A stretch of 64,000 nt of DNA from Prevotella denticola (GTDB taxonomy: Bacteria > Bacteroidota > Bacteroidia > Bacteroidales > Bacteroidaceae). The position numbers and the translations under genes were made by a program. The notes under the pieces are model-generated. The model did no database searches. It saw nothing but the letters and a program-made list of their open reading frames with translations, and was not told the DNA's origin. The stretch is from the NCBI RefSeq assembly GCF_900454835.1, contig NZ_UGTM01000002.1, forward strand, positions 1 to 64,000. Reading direction: 5' to 3'. Position 1 is the stretch's first letter; each line of letters begins with the position of its first letter. Shown one piece after another: positions 43,935 through 52,448 of this stretch.

Positions 43935-45530
43935 CTAAAGCTTTTCCAGCAAGCCCCGTTTACAGACAGTCAGCTGCATGCCATAATTGTTTCCGCAGAG
44001 GATGGCACCGAAATCGGCACCGACTCCCATCCGGACATCAACACCTTTCAACCACTCCGGCAACCTCCCCCCATGCAACGTATAAGTGGCTTCGCCCATC
44101 AGACTGACGTTATGATGCTTCTTCGTGTAAGGTTTTTCGTATGTCCCCAGTCCTTCCTGCCACGTACCGAGGAAACGCCATTTCACATAGTCGGAGGGAT
44201 GGCCGCCCAGTCCTAAATGAAAAGCAACGAAACGGTTGTTCTGGAATTCAACCGTGCCGTCTTCATTGTACAGCGGCGACCGGTAGAGCGGATTGCCCAT
44301 CGCCTGTCCCCAGTGCTGGTAGCCGGGAAAGATGTAATGGTTGTAAAAGTCGTCCCTTCCGCCGATATGGTCAGGAACGGTAAGGGTATGGTCGTGGTAG
44401 ATCGGACCGCTCTGGTATTTCGTGTAAAGATATTCAAAGACAATACTGTTCAGCCAGTTATCGGGCTTGAAACGATACTCGAAACCCAGCATCCAGTCCT
44501 TGAAGTCATAGAGCAGATAGCGGTGCCGCTTCTTCACCTGCCACTCGTCGCCCTCCCCGTAACCGTCATAATCAAGCTGGAACATTGAAGAATGGTCCTC
44601 GAAGAACTTGTCGGCATAGAGAGAAAAGCCATGCCAGTCGCCGTCGTAGTTCAGCCGCATCAACCAGCTGCCCAGCTGGTCGCCCTCTACATTCTGATAA
44701 GTCGTCTCACCGTTATCAGCACCGCCGGGAAGAAATGCATTCCAGAAATCACGGACACCTTTTCCACTCTTCAACTGTTCCATACCTCCGGCACCGGCCG
44801 GACGATAGGCCGTACCGCCGAAGAGAGAGACCATCTCCAGTCCCATCTCCAAAGACCAAGGGCAGAATACCTCGTCATTTCCGATTTTCAGATAACCGGC
44901 CTTGGAATGATAGAGCACCCGGTCGGCATACTTTGACTGACACCGGGTGAAGCCGTGCTGCCAGTTCTGGTCGGTCATCATGCCGTACGCAATGTGCCCC
45001 TTCAGATGCAGCCATCCGTTGGCAAAGGGCAAGGTCCAGTAATCGGGCAATGCCAGGCGCACCTGGGGAACCGGCCGTGCGTTGATGCCGAGTGTCTGCG
45101 CACCGGAGCTCAGACGGTTGTCTTTCAGTTCCATCGGCTCTTCCTTGGCACCGACGGTCAGCGTTCCATGCCACCACCGTCCTTCGACATACGCCTGCTG
45201 GACAACCGCCTTGCTGGTATAATGGACCGGCAGGACGACATCCAGTCCGTAGCCCAATCCGAACTTGCGTCCGTCGTCGGTGCTCAACGGGCGCACCACT
45301 CCGCCTCGCACATAGCCGTTCGCCGTTTCCAACGAGCTTAGTCCGTACCTGTTGGCATTCAGCCAAAGGGGCGTCCGCCCCTTCGAGAGACTGCCCTGCA
45401 TCTCCACCCTGTACTCCAGACCTTTCATCGGCTGCAATCCCGACGTGTCTCGCCGCAAAGGTTCCTGATACTGGGCATGTACTGCCGCAGCCATGCACCA
45501 GACAGCCAGAACTGAAACAAACTTTCTCAT
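43935..45530 (-). CDS. Wzi-family capsule assembly outer membrane protein
   Basis: A 531-residue outer membrane beta-barrel of the capsule assembly Wzi family: signal peptide 1-20, then amphipathic strands with aromatic girdles (YWTLPFANGWLHLKG, SIVFEYLYTKYQSGP) and a final strand ending LTVCKRG. Wzi anchors exported polysaccharide to the cell surface, so it complements the Wza/Wzz/Wzx/Wzy set to its left although it lies on the other strand with its own promoter. Confidence 0.88.
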   Translation of the reverse strand: MRKFVSVLAVWCMAAAVHAQYQEPLRRDTSGLQPMKGLEYRVEMQGSLSKGRTPLWLNANRYGLSSLETANGYVRGGVVRPLSTDDGRKFGLGYGLDVVLPVHYTSKAVVQQAYVEGRWWHGTLTVGAKEEPMELKDNRLSSGAQTLGINARPVPQVRLALPDYWTLPFANGWLHLKGHIAYGMMTDQNWQHGFTRCQSKYADRVLYHSKAGYLKIGNDEVFCPWSLEMGLEMVSLFGGTAYRPAGAGGMEQLKSGKGVRDFWNAFLPGGADNGETTYQNVEGDQLGSWLMRLNYDGDWHGFSLYADKFFEDHSSMFQLDYDGYGEGDEWQVKKRHRYLLYDFKDWMLGFEYRFKPDNWLNSIVFEYLYTKYQSGPIYHDHTLTVPDHIGGRDDFYNHYIFPGYQHWGQAMGNPLYRSPLYNEDGTVEFQNNRFVAFHLGLGGHPSDYVKWRFLGTWQEGLGTYEKPYTKKHHNVSLMGEATYTLHGGRLPEWLKGVDVRMGVGADFGAILCGNNYGMQLTVCKRGLLEKL

Positions 45531-45552
45531 ATCATCACGTAAATATCAGGCG

Positions 45553-45584
45553 CAAAGTTAGTAAAAAAAGTGCTTCTATGCAAA
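45553..45584 (-). promoter_or_regulatory. Promoter of the wzi-like gene
   Basis: On the reverse strand: TTTG at 45581-45584, a 20-base spacer, and TAACTTTG at 45553-45560, followed by CG. The wzi-like ATG is about 22 bases downstream. Confidence 0.75.
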
Positions 45585-45717
45585 CGAACAGCCTGTCAAC
45601 GGTCCGCCCGGACCGTCTTCCGCTTCCGGACAGAGAGAAAGAAGAAGGTACAGAGGCGTTTGATTTCGGACTCGCGCCGGTAAAAGGAAAAACCGGCAGA
45701 CAATAAAACAGGACAGA

Positions 45718-46482
45718 ATGCGTTTGAAAGATGTTATGAACAGAATATTCGTCACCTTAACCCTGCTGGCAGCCACACTCGTATGCCCGGCACAGGAGCG
45801 AAGAGTGCAGAACCGTCCCTACACGGATCTGCGTGAGTTCCATTTCGGAGTACTCGTCGGGACACATCTGCAGGACCTTGAACTCAACAACGTAGGACCA
45901 CAGATGATTGACCTTGACGACGGCAACGGACCTGTCGAGAAGACCGTCTCAGCCGATCAGGACCGGTGGGATGCCGGCTTCACGGTGGGTGTCCTGGGCG
46001 AGCTGCGCCTCAACTCCACACTCCAGCTGCGTATGGCGCCGGCCATGTATTTCGGCACACGCCACATTACTTTCCGCAATCTCACAGACCGCACAATACA
46101 GGGGGAGCCTACCGAGCAGGTGCAGGAACTGAAGACCGCCTACGTCTCCTGTGCCTTCGACCTCATCGCCGCTGCTCCCCGCTTCAACAACCACCGCCCA
46201 TACGTGATGCTGGGCATCAATCCGATGCTGAATCTTTCGGGCAAGGACAATGATTACATCAAGCTGAAGCGGAGTGATGTATTCTTAGAGGTGGGGCTCG
46301 GATGCGACTTCTATCTCCCTTATTTCAAGCTGCGTCCGGAACTGAAGTTCATGTACAGCCTTACGAACAGCCTCGATAAGAGCCACGCCAAGAACCTGCG
46401 CGACAAGCACATGCTTATGTACACCAATTCGGTCGATGAAACACGGGCAAAGATGATTGCACTGACCTTCTACTTTGAATAA
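45718..46482 (+). CDS. PorT-like outer membrane beta-barrel protein
   Basis: A 254-residue predicted 8-stranded barrel with signal peptide (ends near CPAQ). The N-terminal strand motif FHFGVLVGTHLQDLEL and the mature length match PorT of the type IX secretion system, where PorT is an accessory barrel; general porin-family barrels are the alternative. A second ATG at 45736 (MNRIFVTLT) would give a more compact signal peptide and could be the true start. A long hairpin terminator follows. Confidence 0.78.
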   Translation: MRLKDVMNRIFVTLTLLAATLVCPAQERRVQNRPYTDLREFHFGVLVGTHLQDLELNNVGPQMIDLDDGNGPVEKTVSADQDRWDAGFTVGVLGELRLNSTLQLRMAPAMYFGTRHITFRNLTDRTIQGEPTEQVQELKTAYVSCAFDLIAAAPRFNNHRPYVMLGINPMLNLSGKDNDYIKLKRSDVFLEVGLGCDFYLPYFKLRPELKFMYSLTNSLDKSHAKNLRDKHMLMYTNSVDETRAKMIALTFYFE

Positions 46483-46545
46483 ACCTCCCTAACAATAACT
46501 ACCGTCTAAAGACAGACAGAGGAAGGTATTTACAGAGACAAAGTG

Positions 46546-46593
46546 AAATCCATGTGAATCTGGAGTTGGACTCCAGATTCACATGGATTTTTT
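46546..46593 (+). terminator. Rho-independent terminator after the PorT-like gene
   Basis: Perfect 19-base stem ATCCATGTGAATCTGGAGT with its reverse complement at 46570-46588, a three-base loop, and a T-rich tail. Confidence 0.92.
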
Positions 46594-46736
46594 ATTTAAA
46601 GACCTTGTTTTACACCTTGCCTGCAGATTCACTGTTCATCATTGCATGGGCTTTTTCGCATTCATGTAAAGTAAAAGATACATTAATGACACATTAGACT
46701 GCATTCACCAAATCGAGCTGGACATAAAGAAACACA

Positions 46737-46825
46737 CTTCCCTGCCACTCGGGAACACAGTTCCCAAGCACTGGGAACAGGATTCCCAAACGGTCGGGAA
46801 CACGGTTCCCAAGTGTTGGGAACAA
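46737..46825. repeat. Four-unit 22/23-base palindromic array (TTCCC...GGGAAC)
   Basis: Units at 46737, 46759, 46781 and 46804 (22, 22, 23, 22 bases) follow nnTTCCCAAnnnnTnGGGAACAn, the same family as 17175-17264. The array ends eight bases before the stop codon of the reverse-strand metallophosphatase gene. The rest of the 350-base gap (46483-46832) holds the preceding terminator and nothing else I can identify. Confidence 0.85.
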
Positions 46826-46832
46826 GTTTGGT

Positions 46833-47669
46833 TTACTTTTTCTTCATATCAAGCACCAACTTACCTACATAAATAGCATGCTTGCCGTTCTGGTCATCAC
46901 CGACCATCTTGCCGTCAAGATCCTTTACATACTCAAGTTTTGTAAGATAGGTATGGGAGTGCCCGCCAAGGACGAGGTCCAGGCCGTGCGTGCCGGCGAT
47001 AACCTCCTCGTCGCTGACACCTTCGATATTCCACCCGAGATGAGAAAGACAGATGATGAGGTCGCATTTCTTCGCCTTCAGCTCGTCGATAACCTTCTGC
47101 GCACATTTCACAGGGTCGTTATAGACAATAGGACCGTAGTTCTTCTTCACGACCAGACCATCCAGCTTAGGACCGAGTCCGAAGACACCTATCTTCAGTC
47201 CATTACGTTTCAAAATGACATAAGGTTTAACCAGTTTCTCCAATTCTGTACCCTTGAAATCGTAATTGGCACAGACAATCGGGAAGTTAGCCATCCGGAA
47301 GAGACGTGCCATGTTGTCCAGTCCGAAGTCGAACTCATGGTTGCCGATTGTTGCCGCATCATAGTGCATCCGGTTCATCAGCCCCACTTCGACATCCCCT
47401 TTGAACATTGTATAATAAGGTGAGCCTTGCGAGAAGTCGCCACTGTCGAAGAGCAGCAGGTCAGGTTGTTTCCGGCGTTCCTCCTTCAGCATCGCAATAC
47501 GGCGGAGGAAGCCGGCACGGCCCGCCTTCATCGTGTCGGCGAGGTTCACGCTGAGCGGATAAATCTGACTGTGTGTGTCGTTTGTATGCAGAATCGTAAG
47601 CCGCTTGTCCTGTCCGAAAGCCACAACAGTGAGGAGACAGAACGCAATCAATAATATATTCCTTTTCAT
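46833..47669 (-). CDS. 5'-nucleotidase/2',3'-cyclic phosphodiesterase, metallophosphatase half
   Basis: A 278-residue exported metallophosphatase. The start at 47669 gives MKRNILLIAFCLLTVVAFGQ, a clean signal peptide. Dimetal motifs: LHTNDTHSQ (about 26-34), FDSGDFSQGS (about 73), GNHEFDFG (about 108), LSHLG (about 205), GGHSHTY (about 236). It corresponds to the N-terminal half of UshA-type 5'-nucleotidases; the C-terminal half is a separate gene just upstream. Confidence 0.92.
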   Translation of the reverse strand: MKRNILLIAFCLLTVVAFGQDKRLTILHTNDTHSQIYPLSVNLADTMKAGRAGFLRRIAMLKEERRKQPDLLLFDSGDFSQGSPYYTMFKGDVEVGLMNRMHYDAATIGNHEFDFGLDNMARLFRMANFPIVCANYDFKGTELEKLVKPYVILKRNGLKIGVFGLGPKLDGLVVKKNYGPIVYNDPVKCAQKVIDELKAKKCDLIICLSHLGWNIEGVSDEEVIAGTHGLDLVLGGHSHTYLTKLEYVKDLDGKMVGDDQNGKHAIYVGKLVLDMKKK

Positions 47670-47688
47670 TTTCCTATTCGTTAAATGG

Positions 47689-48453
47689 TTACTCCACACG
47701 GATGCGTCCCTCGGTACGTGCATTGACTATCCTGCCCTGTGCCGTCTGCTCCTTGAAGTAGTTCATGATGATGAAACGTGTGTTGTTGCTGGTCGCTTGT
47801 GGCGAAACGACATCCGTCGCCGACTTGAAAGCCTCCATCTTGTCGTTGCCCTGTGCCAGATAGTCGAGCGTGGAGATGCGGTAAGAGGCTTTAGGATCTA
47901 TCTCCTTTCCGTTCAGGCGGGCCGACTTCAGTTTGTGGTCATGCGTGAAGACGAGTTCAACACCATGGCTGACCGCCTCGCCACCGGTATGCGCCATCTG
48001 TGAGAAAAGTTCCAGCACCTTTTCTCCAGTAAGTGTCACGAAACAGATCTTGTTTTCAAAAGGCGCAATGTCGAGCACATCCCCATAAGTGATTTTCCCC
48101 TTCGAGAGCGCTGCACGGATGCCACCCATATTGTAAACACCGAAGTCTACCTTCTCATTATAGTCCCGGGCAGCCCACACCATGATGTCTGCCAACAGGT
48201 TGGAGAGATCGCTCTCAGGACGGTGGGCCACCATGTCGTGGTCGACTTCGCCCACGACAGGTCCCATCACCGAGTCGACCTTGTGCTTGAACGGTTCCAT
48301 GAACTTTGCCGCCCCGGCATCAGGAGCAGCGTCATAGCGGTTGTCTACCAGCACACGCGTACGCTGTATGCCCGCCAGCTCGTAATGGGAAGCGCATCCG
48401 GCCGCCGTGAGCAGTACCGACAAACCTGCCAGATAAAATTTTTTTCTATACAT
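47689..48453 (-). CDS. 5'-nucleotidase C-terminal-domain lipoprotein
   Basis: A 254-residue lipoprotein (lipobox AAGC, about 17-20) equal to the substrate-binding C-terminal domain of UshA-type enzymes: NLLADIMVWAA, GVYNMGGIRA, and GEKVLELF are family motifs. It is transcribed first, with the metallophosphatase following after 19 bases, so the two halves presumably reassemble at the envelope to release nucleosides from extracellular nucleotides. Confidence 0.9.
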   Translation of the reverse strand: MYRKKFYLAGLSVLLTAAGCASHYELAGIQRTRVLVDNRYDAAPDAGAAKFMEPFKHKVDSVMGPVVGEVDHDMVAHRPESDLSNLLADIMVWAARDYNEKVDFGVYNMGGIRAALSKGKITYGDVLDIAPFENKICFVTLTGEKVLELFSQMAHTGGEAVSHGVELVFTHDHKLKSARLNGKEIDPKASYRISTLDYLAQGNDKMEAFKSATDVVSPQATSNNTRFIIMNYFKEQTAQGRIVNARTEGRIRVE

Positions 48454-48480
48454 ATTCTATATTATGACTTTTGATTGTTG

Positions 48481-48488
48481 CAAAAGTA
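48481..48488 (-). promoter_or_regulatory. -7 element of the 5'-nucleotidase operon
   Basis: Reverse-strand TACTTTTG followed by CA, 28 bases before the start of the C-terminal-domain gene. Confidence 0.6.
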
Positions 48489-48690
48489 AGAAAAAAAATT
48501 GATTAGTCATCTGTCAACCGCATGAATTTATCCGCCAAGAGTGCCTCACCGCATTATGACGAATGTTCCACCATGCGGGAGAACATCGCACCCTACAGGA
48601 AACACCGCCACGACACCTATACCGACAAAGTTGCAACGGCGGCAAAAAAGACAGACGGGAGAATGCAACTATTAAAAAAAGACAGAATCT

Positions 48691-48720
48691 TTGAAAAACG
48701 TACGGAAATGGTTACTTTTG
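48691..48720 (+). promoter_or_regulatory. Promoter of the acid phosphatase gene
   Basis: TTG at 48691-48693, a 19-base spacer, TACTTTTG at 48713-48720. The leader to the ATG at 48859 is about 130 bases. Confidence 0.75.
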
Positions 48721-48858
48721 CACAACAGGTTCAAAGCCGGTCCTGAAAAAGTCCGAAACGGAATCATCGGATGTCCCTTTGACGAAGCCCTCCTGTGTCG
48801 GAAGACAAGACAGGATATATTTTAAACAAATAACAAAACAAAAATCAAACCATTTATC

Positions 48859-49590
48859 ATGATGAAAAAAAACCTATTTGTAAGTATCGTCATGCTGCTC
48901 ATCGGCATGACGGTAAATGCTCAGGATTACAAGAAGCAGTCATTCATTCCAGAATCAGAGATGCCAGATGCTGGTATTTATCTCCCTGCACCACCCGATA
49001 CAGCATCTTTCCATTTCGATTATGATTTCCGTCAGTACTGGTGGGGACGCAAAATGAGAGAGAACAAGGAACGTGCTGATCAGGCTAAGTTCGACGCATA
49101 CTTTGATGTTGACTCAGTACTCGTTGGCTTCGCCCCGGCTTTCGGTATGCTGATTACCCCGGAGAAGACACCTGAAACCTACAAGCTCATCTGCATGGTC
49201 GGCATTGACGGCAATCACGCCGTTGACCGTGCCAAGGCGAAATATATGCGCAAGCGTCCTTTCGCACAGTTCCACGAGCATACATTGCAGCCGCAGTTCG
49301 AGGCAGAGCTGATCAACAACGGTTCTTATCCGTCAGGGCATACCTGCCGAGGATGGATCTTCGGCCTGACCCTTACCGAACTGAATCCTTCACGTGGCAA
49401 TGAAATCATGACCCGTGCGTATGAGTACGGACAGAGCCGTGTCATCTGCGGTTATCACTACCAGAGTGACGTTGATGCAGGCCGTCTCTGTGCGAGCGTA
49501 GGCTATGCAGCCATTCATTCTTCCGAGGCCTTCCAGAAGCAGATGGCAAAGGCGAAGAAGGAGATTGCAAAACTGCTGGCCAAGAAGTAG
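48859..49590 (+). CDS. Class A non-specific acid phosphatase
   Basis: A periplasmic phosphomonoesterase of the PhoC/PhoN type, 243 residues with signal peptide (ends NAQ, about 22). The three active-site motifs are intact: K126-X6-RP134, PSGH at 158-161 and SR-X5-H-X3-D at 193-204. It belongs to the PAP2 superfamily. Together with the divergent 5'-nucleotidase pair it forms a small phosphate-scavenging region. A second ATG one codon in could also serve as start. Confidence 0.93.
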   Translation: MMKKNLFVSIVMLLIGMTVNAQDYKKQSFIPESEMPDAGIYLPAPPDTASFHFDYDFRQYWWGRKMRENKERADQAKFDAYFDVDSVLVGFAPAFGMLITPEKTPETYKLICMVGIDGNHAVDRAKAKYMRKRPFAQFHEHTLQPQFEAELINNGSYPSGHTCRGWIFGLTLTELNPSRGNEIMTRAYEYGQSRVICGYHYQSDVDAGRLCASVGYAAIHSSEAFQKQMAKAKKEIAKLLAKK

Positions 49591-49662
49591 ACATTCCTGT
49601 TCTGTCCGCTCTCACAAGGAGAGAGTGGACAGGAGAGCGGTAAAGATAATCTGTGGAATGCT

Positions 49663-49692
49663 TTGCCGGTTCGGAAAAAATCCGTAACTTTG
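49663..49692 (+). promoter_or_regulatory. Promoter of rplS
   Basis: TTTG ending at 49665, a 19-base spacer, TAACTTTG at 49685-49692 followed by CA. The leader to the ATG at 49782 is about 85 bases. Confidence 0.78.
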
Positions 49693-49781
49693 CACCGCTT
49701 TTCGGCGTAACCGCTGATCGTGGAAGAGTCATGGATTACGTTGCGTTGGAACAACAAACAATTTTTAATTAACAAAAGAAA

Positions 49782-50147
49782 ATGGATTTAATTAAAGTTG
49801 CTGAGGAAGCATTTGCAACCGGCAATCAGTTTCCAGAGTTCAAAGCTGGTGACACTGTCACTGTCGCTTACAAAATCATCGAGGGTAACAAGCAGCGTAT
49901 TCAGCTCTACCGTGGTGTAGTCATCAAGATTTCGGGCCATGGCGAGAAGAAACGTTTCACGGTCCGTAAGATGTCTGGTACCATCGGTGTCGAGCGTATC
50001 TTCCCATTGGAGTCACCGAACATCGATTCTATCGAGGTGAACAAGCATGGTAAAGTTCGTCGTGCGAAACTCTACTACCTGCGCAAGCTCACAGGTAAGG
50101 CCGCACGCATCAAGGAGAAAAGAACCGTTGCTGCTGCTGAGAAGTAA
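49782..50147 (+). CDS. rplS: Ribosomal protein L19
   Basis: A 121-residue L19 of the 50S subunit at the subunit interface. The N-terminal SH3-like domain ([19 protein letters not shown]) and [28 protein letters not shown] and the basic tail [18 protein letters not shown] match the family closely and length is normal. It is monocistronic with a good promoter upstream and a terminator directly after the stop. Confidence 0.98.
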   Translation: MDLIKVAEEAFATGNQFPEFKAGDTVTVAYKIIEGNKQRIQLYRGVVIKISGHGEKKRFTVRKMSGTIGVERIFPLESPNIDSIEVNKHGKVRRAKLYYLRKLTGKAARIKEKRTVAAAEK

Positions 50148-50170
50148 GCTCTTGGAAATCCAGGAAAATA

Positions 50171-50205
50171 AAAGTCCGAGGCCTTTTGAGGTCCCGGACT
50201 TTTTC
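50171..50205 (+). terminator. Rho-independent terminator of rplS
   Basis: Stem AAAGTCCGAGGCC / GGTCCCGGACTTT with one mismatch and one G-T pair, loop TTTTGA, then a T-rich tail. Confidence 0.88.
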
Positions 50206-50271
50206 TTTTCCATGTGTGCTCCTTTTCCTTTCCATGCGTGCTGGGAACTTTTCCGAAGAGAAGCAAGAGGC

Positions 50272-50556
50272 TTAATCCTCATAATTCAGCCTGGCGTCAC
50301 TGTTTCCGTGCAAGGCTGCACTCAGGTCTTTCCAGTTCTGAAAGCCGGCAAAGAGTGCCAGCCGGTCCAGCGTCTTCTTAGACGGTTTCTCTTTCCCCCT
50401 GAAATAACCTATCAGTTTCTTCAGTGATGAAGTTTCCAGATGAATCTGGTGGACAGCCAACCTGTCTGACAATCTCTCCAGGTCAGAAGCCAGCTCTTTC
50501 CGCACCTGCGTTTTACGACCCAACTCCTCAATAATGCTTTTAAAGCTCTTTTTCAT
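50272..50556 (-). CDS. Small helical protein, HTH-like
   Basis: A 94-residue, Lys-rich protein. The segment SSLKKLIGYFRGKEKPSKKTLDRLALFAG (about 42-70) matches a helical pattern common in Bacteroidota at the start of putative DNA-binding regulators, where SxxTLxxLxG and TLDxLAxYxG spacing recurs. Function unknown. It is monocistronic with a -7 element upstream. Confidence 0.6.
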   Translation of the reverse strand: MKKSFKSIIEELGRKTQVRKELASDLERLSDRLAVHQIHLETSSLKKLIGYFRGKEKPSKKTLDRLALFAGFQNWKDLSAALHGNSDARLNYED

Positions 50557-50597
50557 CTCTCATTTAACAACATATAATAACGTATGATAATATGATG

Positions 50598-50605
50598 CAA
50601 AAGTA
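50598..50605 (-). promoter_or_regulatory. -7 element for the small HTH-like gene
   Basis: Reverse-strand TACTTTTG followed by CA, about 42 bases before the start at 50556. Confidence 0.5.
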
Positions 50606-50811
50606 ACAAAAGATTGGATAACCACATAAAGTTCAACTGGTTTTCTTCGTAAAGATTATAGAAAACTTTGCCTTCATCTAAATGATGAAAAGCACACACA
50701 CACGTTCAGCGCACAAGAAACGTCATTCACAGAACGGCTTGTGAAAAACGCAAATAAGGCAAAAGTACACGAAAAAAGGTTCTATACGCAGAAAATATAA
50801 CAAAAAAGTCT

Positions 50812-50819
50812 TACCTTTG
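50812..50819 (+). promoter_or_regulatory. -7 element for the secreted protein at 51000
   Basis: TACCTTTG followed by TA, leaving a leader of about 180 bases that contains the direct repeat. Confidence 0.55.
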
Positions 50820-50920
50820 TAGCCCAAAAGATGTTTTCAGTCCCATTTCGTAAAAGACATCCGTCTATTTACGGACAGTAAAACAAACCTGATAACGGTC
50901 ATCATTATTAAGAGAGGAAT

Positions 50921-50990
50921 TATCTGAGTTGCTGATTTTAATATTCAATCAGGAAAAGAGAAATATCTGAGTTATTAATTTTAATATCAA
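50921..50990 (+). repeat. 43-base direct repeat in the leader
   Basis: TATCTGAGTT at 50921 and 50964 begin two copies that share ATTTTAATAT and a CAA downstream, with small differences. Both lie between the -7 element and the start codon at 51000. Confidence 0.65.
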
Positions 50991-50999
50991 ACAAGAAGT

Positions 51000-51632
51000 A
51001 TGAAGAAAGTAAACATCAAGTCCATTCTGCTGTTATCCATGTTGTTTCTGCAGGCCGTCACGCTAAAGGCACAAAACGATCTTACCAGGATTTACGGAGT
51101 ATATGCCGGCACAGCCAAGACAGAAATCGAAACAGCAGGTGGAAGCATGAAACAACCTGGTGAAAGGAAATTCCAAGTAGAGATTGTGAAAAGAGCTAAT
51201 GACACGAAGCTGATATTAAAGGATTACAAATTAGGCAACTACGAATTTGAAGAGGTTGTGTTCGACAATTTCGATCAGTATTACCAACCGGAAAAGAAAG
51301 GCTGGAACTTCTTCACCGATCCCCTTTCAGGTAAATATTTCAAGACAAAAGACAACATTTACACCATACAGCTATGGGGGAATCCCATTGATGACTACTG
51401 CTTTGTCTACGAAAACGGGACCATGGATTTCACTTTTGAAATCTACACAAACCCTGAAAGGAAAGTAAAGCATGTTTTCAAAGGGAAAAAGTTAGACACG
51501 AACGGTATCAATTCCTTATCAGCCAGGCACGACAAGGATGTAATATACAATCTGCATGGGCACCGGACACAAAGGGCGCAGAAAGGATTGTACATTGTCA
51601 ATGGCAAGAAAGTACTGCTGAATAACAAATAA
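51000..51632 (+). CDS. Secreted protein with C-terminal sorting-like tail
   Basis: A 210-residue exported protein (signal peptide 1-25). The body resembles small beta-barrel or calycin-like Bacteroidota proteins, but no family is certain. The last ~30 residues, ending VYNLHGHR then KGLYIVNGKKVLLNNK, resemble the Prevotella/Porphyromonas-type C-terminal domain for type IX secretion; a PorT-like protein is encoded at 45718. Function unknown. Confidence 0.68.
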   Translation: MKKVNIKSILLLSMLFLQAVTLKAQNDLTRIYGVYAGTAKTEIETAGGSMKQPGERKFQVEIVKRANDTKLILKDYKLGNYEFEEVVFDNFDQYYQPEKKGWNFFTDPLSGKYFKTKDNIYTIQLWGNPIDDYCFVYENGTMDFTFEIYTNPERKVKHVFKGKKLDTNGINSLSARHDKDVIYNLHGHRTQRAQKGLYIVNGKKVLLNNK

Positions 51633-51716
51633 CAGAGCGGAAAAGGCAGCACGGTCTGTAGCAGACACATTGTAATCCTCCGGAATCTTTCTCCGATACT
51701 GAATATTACAAGAAAA

Positions 51717-51769
51717 AATCCCTTTATAATGGAGTTCCACTTATGTACCTCCATTATAAAGGGATTCTT
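51717..51769. terminator. Bidirectional terminator
   Basis: Perfect 18-base stem AATCCCTTTATAATGGAG with its reverse complement at 51749-51766 around a 14-base loop, between convergent genes. Confidence 0.85.
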
Positions 51770-51791
51770 TGTCCCGGTAGAAGCCAGCAGT

Positions 51792-52166
51792 CTATTTCAC
51801 CGCAATACACTCCACTTCTACCAATGCGCCCTTGGGCAGATCCTTAACGGCAAAGGCCGAGCGGGCGGGATAAGGCTGCTGGAAAAACTCGGCATAGACT
51901 TCGTTCATTGCAGCAAAGTTGTTCATGTCGGAGAGAAAGACAGTTGTCTTTACGACGTGGGAAAGGTCCACACCCGCTGATGCCAGTACATTGCGTGCAT
52001 TGGTGAGCGACTGGCGGGTCTGTTCCTTCACACCGCCTTCAGCAAAGGCATTGGTAGCCGGATCGATGGGAAGCTGACCTGATGCGAAGATGAAACCGTT
52101 GGCTTCGACAGCCTGACTGTAAGGACCTACTGCCGCAGGAGCCTTGTCTGTGTGTAATGCGTGCAT
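51792..52166 (-). CDS. ridA: RidA family enamine/imine deaminase
   Basis: A 124-residue protein of the RidA/YjgF family that hydrolyses reactive enamines and imines from PLP enzymes. Sequence markers include GPYSQAVE, FASGQLPIDP, the catalytic Arg region with RSAFAVKDLPKGALVEVECIAVK at the end. Length is normal, and it is monocistronic. A reverse TAGGTTTG at 52291-52298 is a weak promoter candidate. Confidence 0.95.
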   Translation of the reverse strand: MHALHTDKAPAAVGPYSQAVEANGFIFASGQLPIDPATNAFAEGGVKEQTRQSLTNARNVLASAGVDLSHVVKTTVFLSDMNNFAAMNEVYAEFFQQPYPARSAFAVKDLPKGALVEVECIAVK

Positions 52167-52408
52167 ATCTTTAAGAATTTAAAGGAGTTAAAGGAGTTAC
52201 AGGGAGCCGGGCCGACGGCGAGACACCCCCTATACGCTCCAATGTTCATTTCTATTCGAGTGTAAAAGTACTGCTTTTCTTCAAAAGAAACAAACCTATA
52301 CGGCTAATTTACTTAAAAACGACGAACGTGCCGGCATATTCCATTATTTTTCCTCTGAAGAAAAAACACTTTCTTTATCCAACTGGCTTATAAATCACAG
52401 TTTTTATG

Positions 52409-52416
52409 TAAATTTG
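52409..52416 (+). promoter_or_regulatory. -7 element of the AICAR transformylase gene
   Basis: TAAATTTG followed by CA, 32 bases before the ATG at 52449. Confidence 0.6.
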
Positions 52417-52448
52417 CACTACTCAATTACATATACCACATAAGTTAT

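Larger units (their letters stand above)
48454..48858. other. Divergent gap with two promoters
   Basis: This 405-base gap carries a promoter on each strand (48481-48488 reverse; 48691-48720 forward). A small forward frame at 48522-48746 overlaps the forward promoter and has no protein character, so I do not call a gene. Confidence 0.6.
50557..50999. other. Divergent gap, mostly AT-rich
   Basis: A 443-base gap with a reverse -7 element (50598-50605), a forward -7 element (50812-50819) and a direct repeat in the leader (50921-50990). No gene is supported. Confidence 0.6.

Noticed and set aside
48522..48746. A 74-codon frame upstream of the acid phosphatase
   Set aside because: It overlaps the promoter of the phosphatase gene and has random composition.
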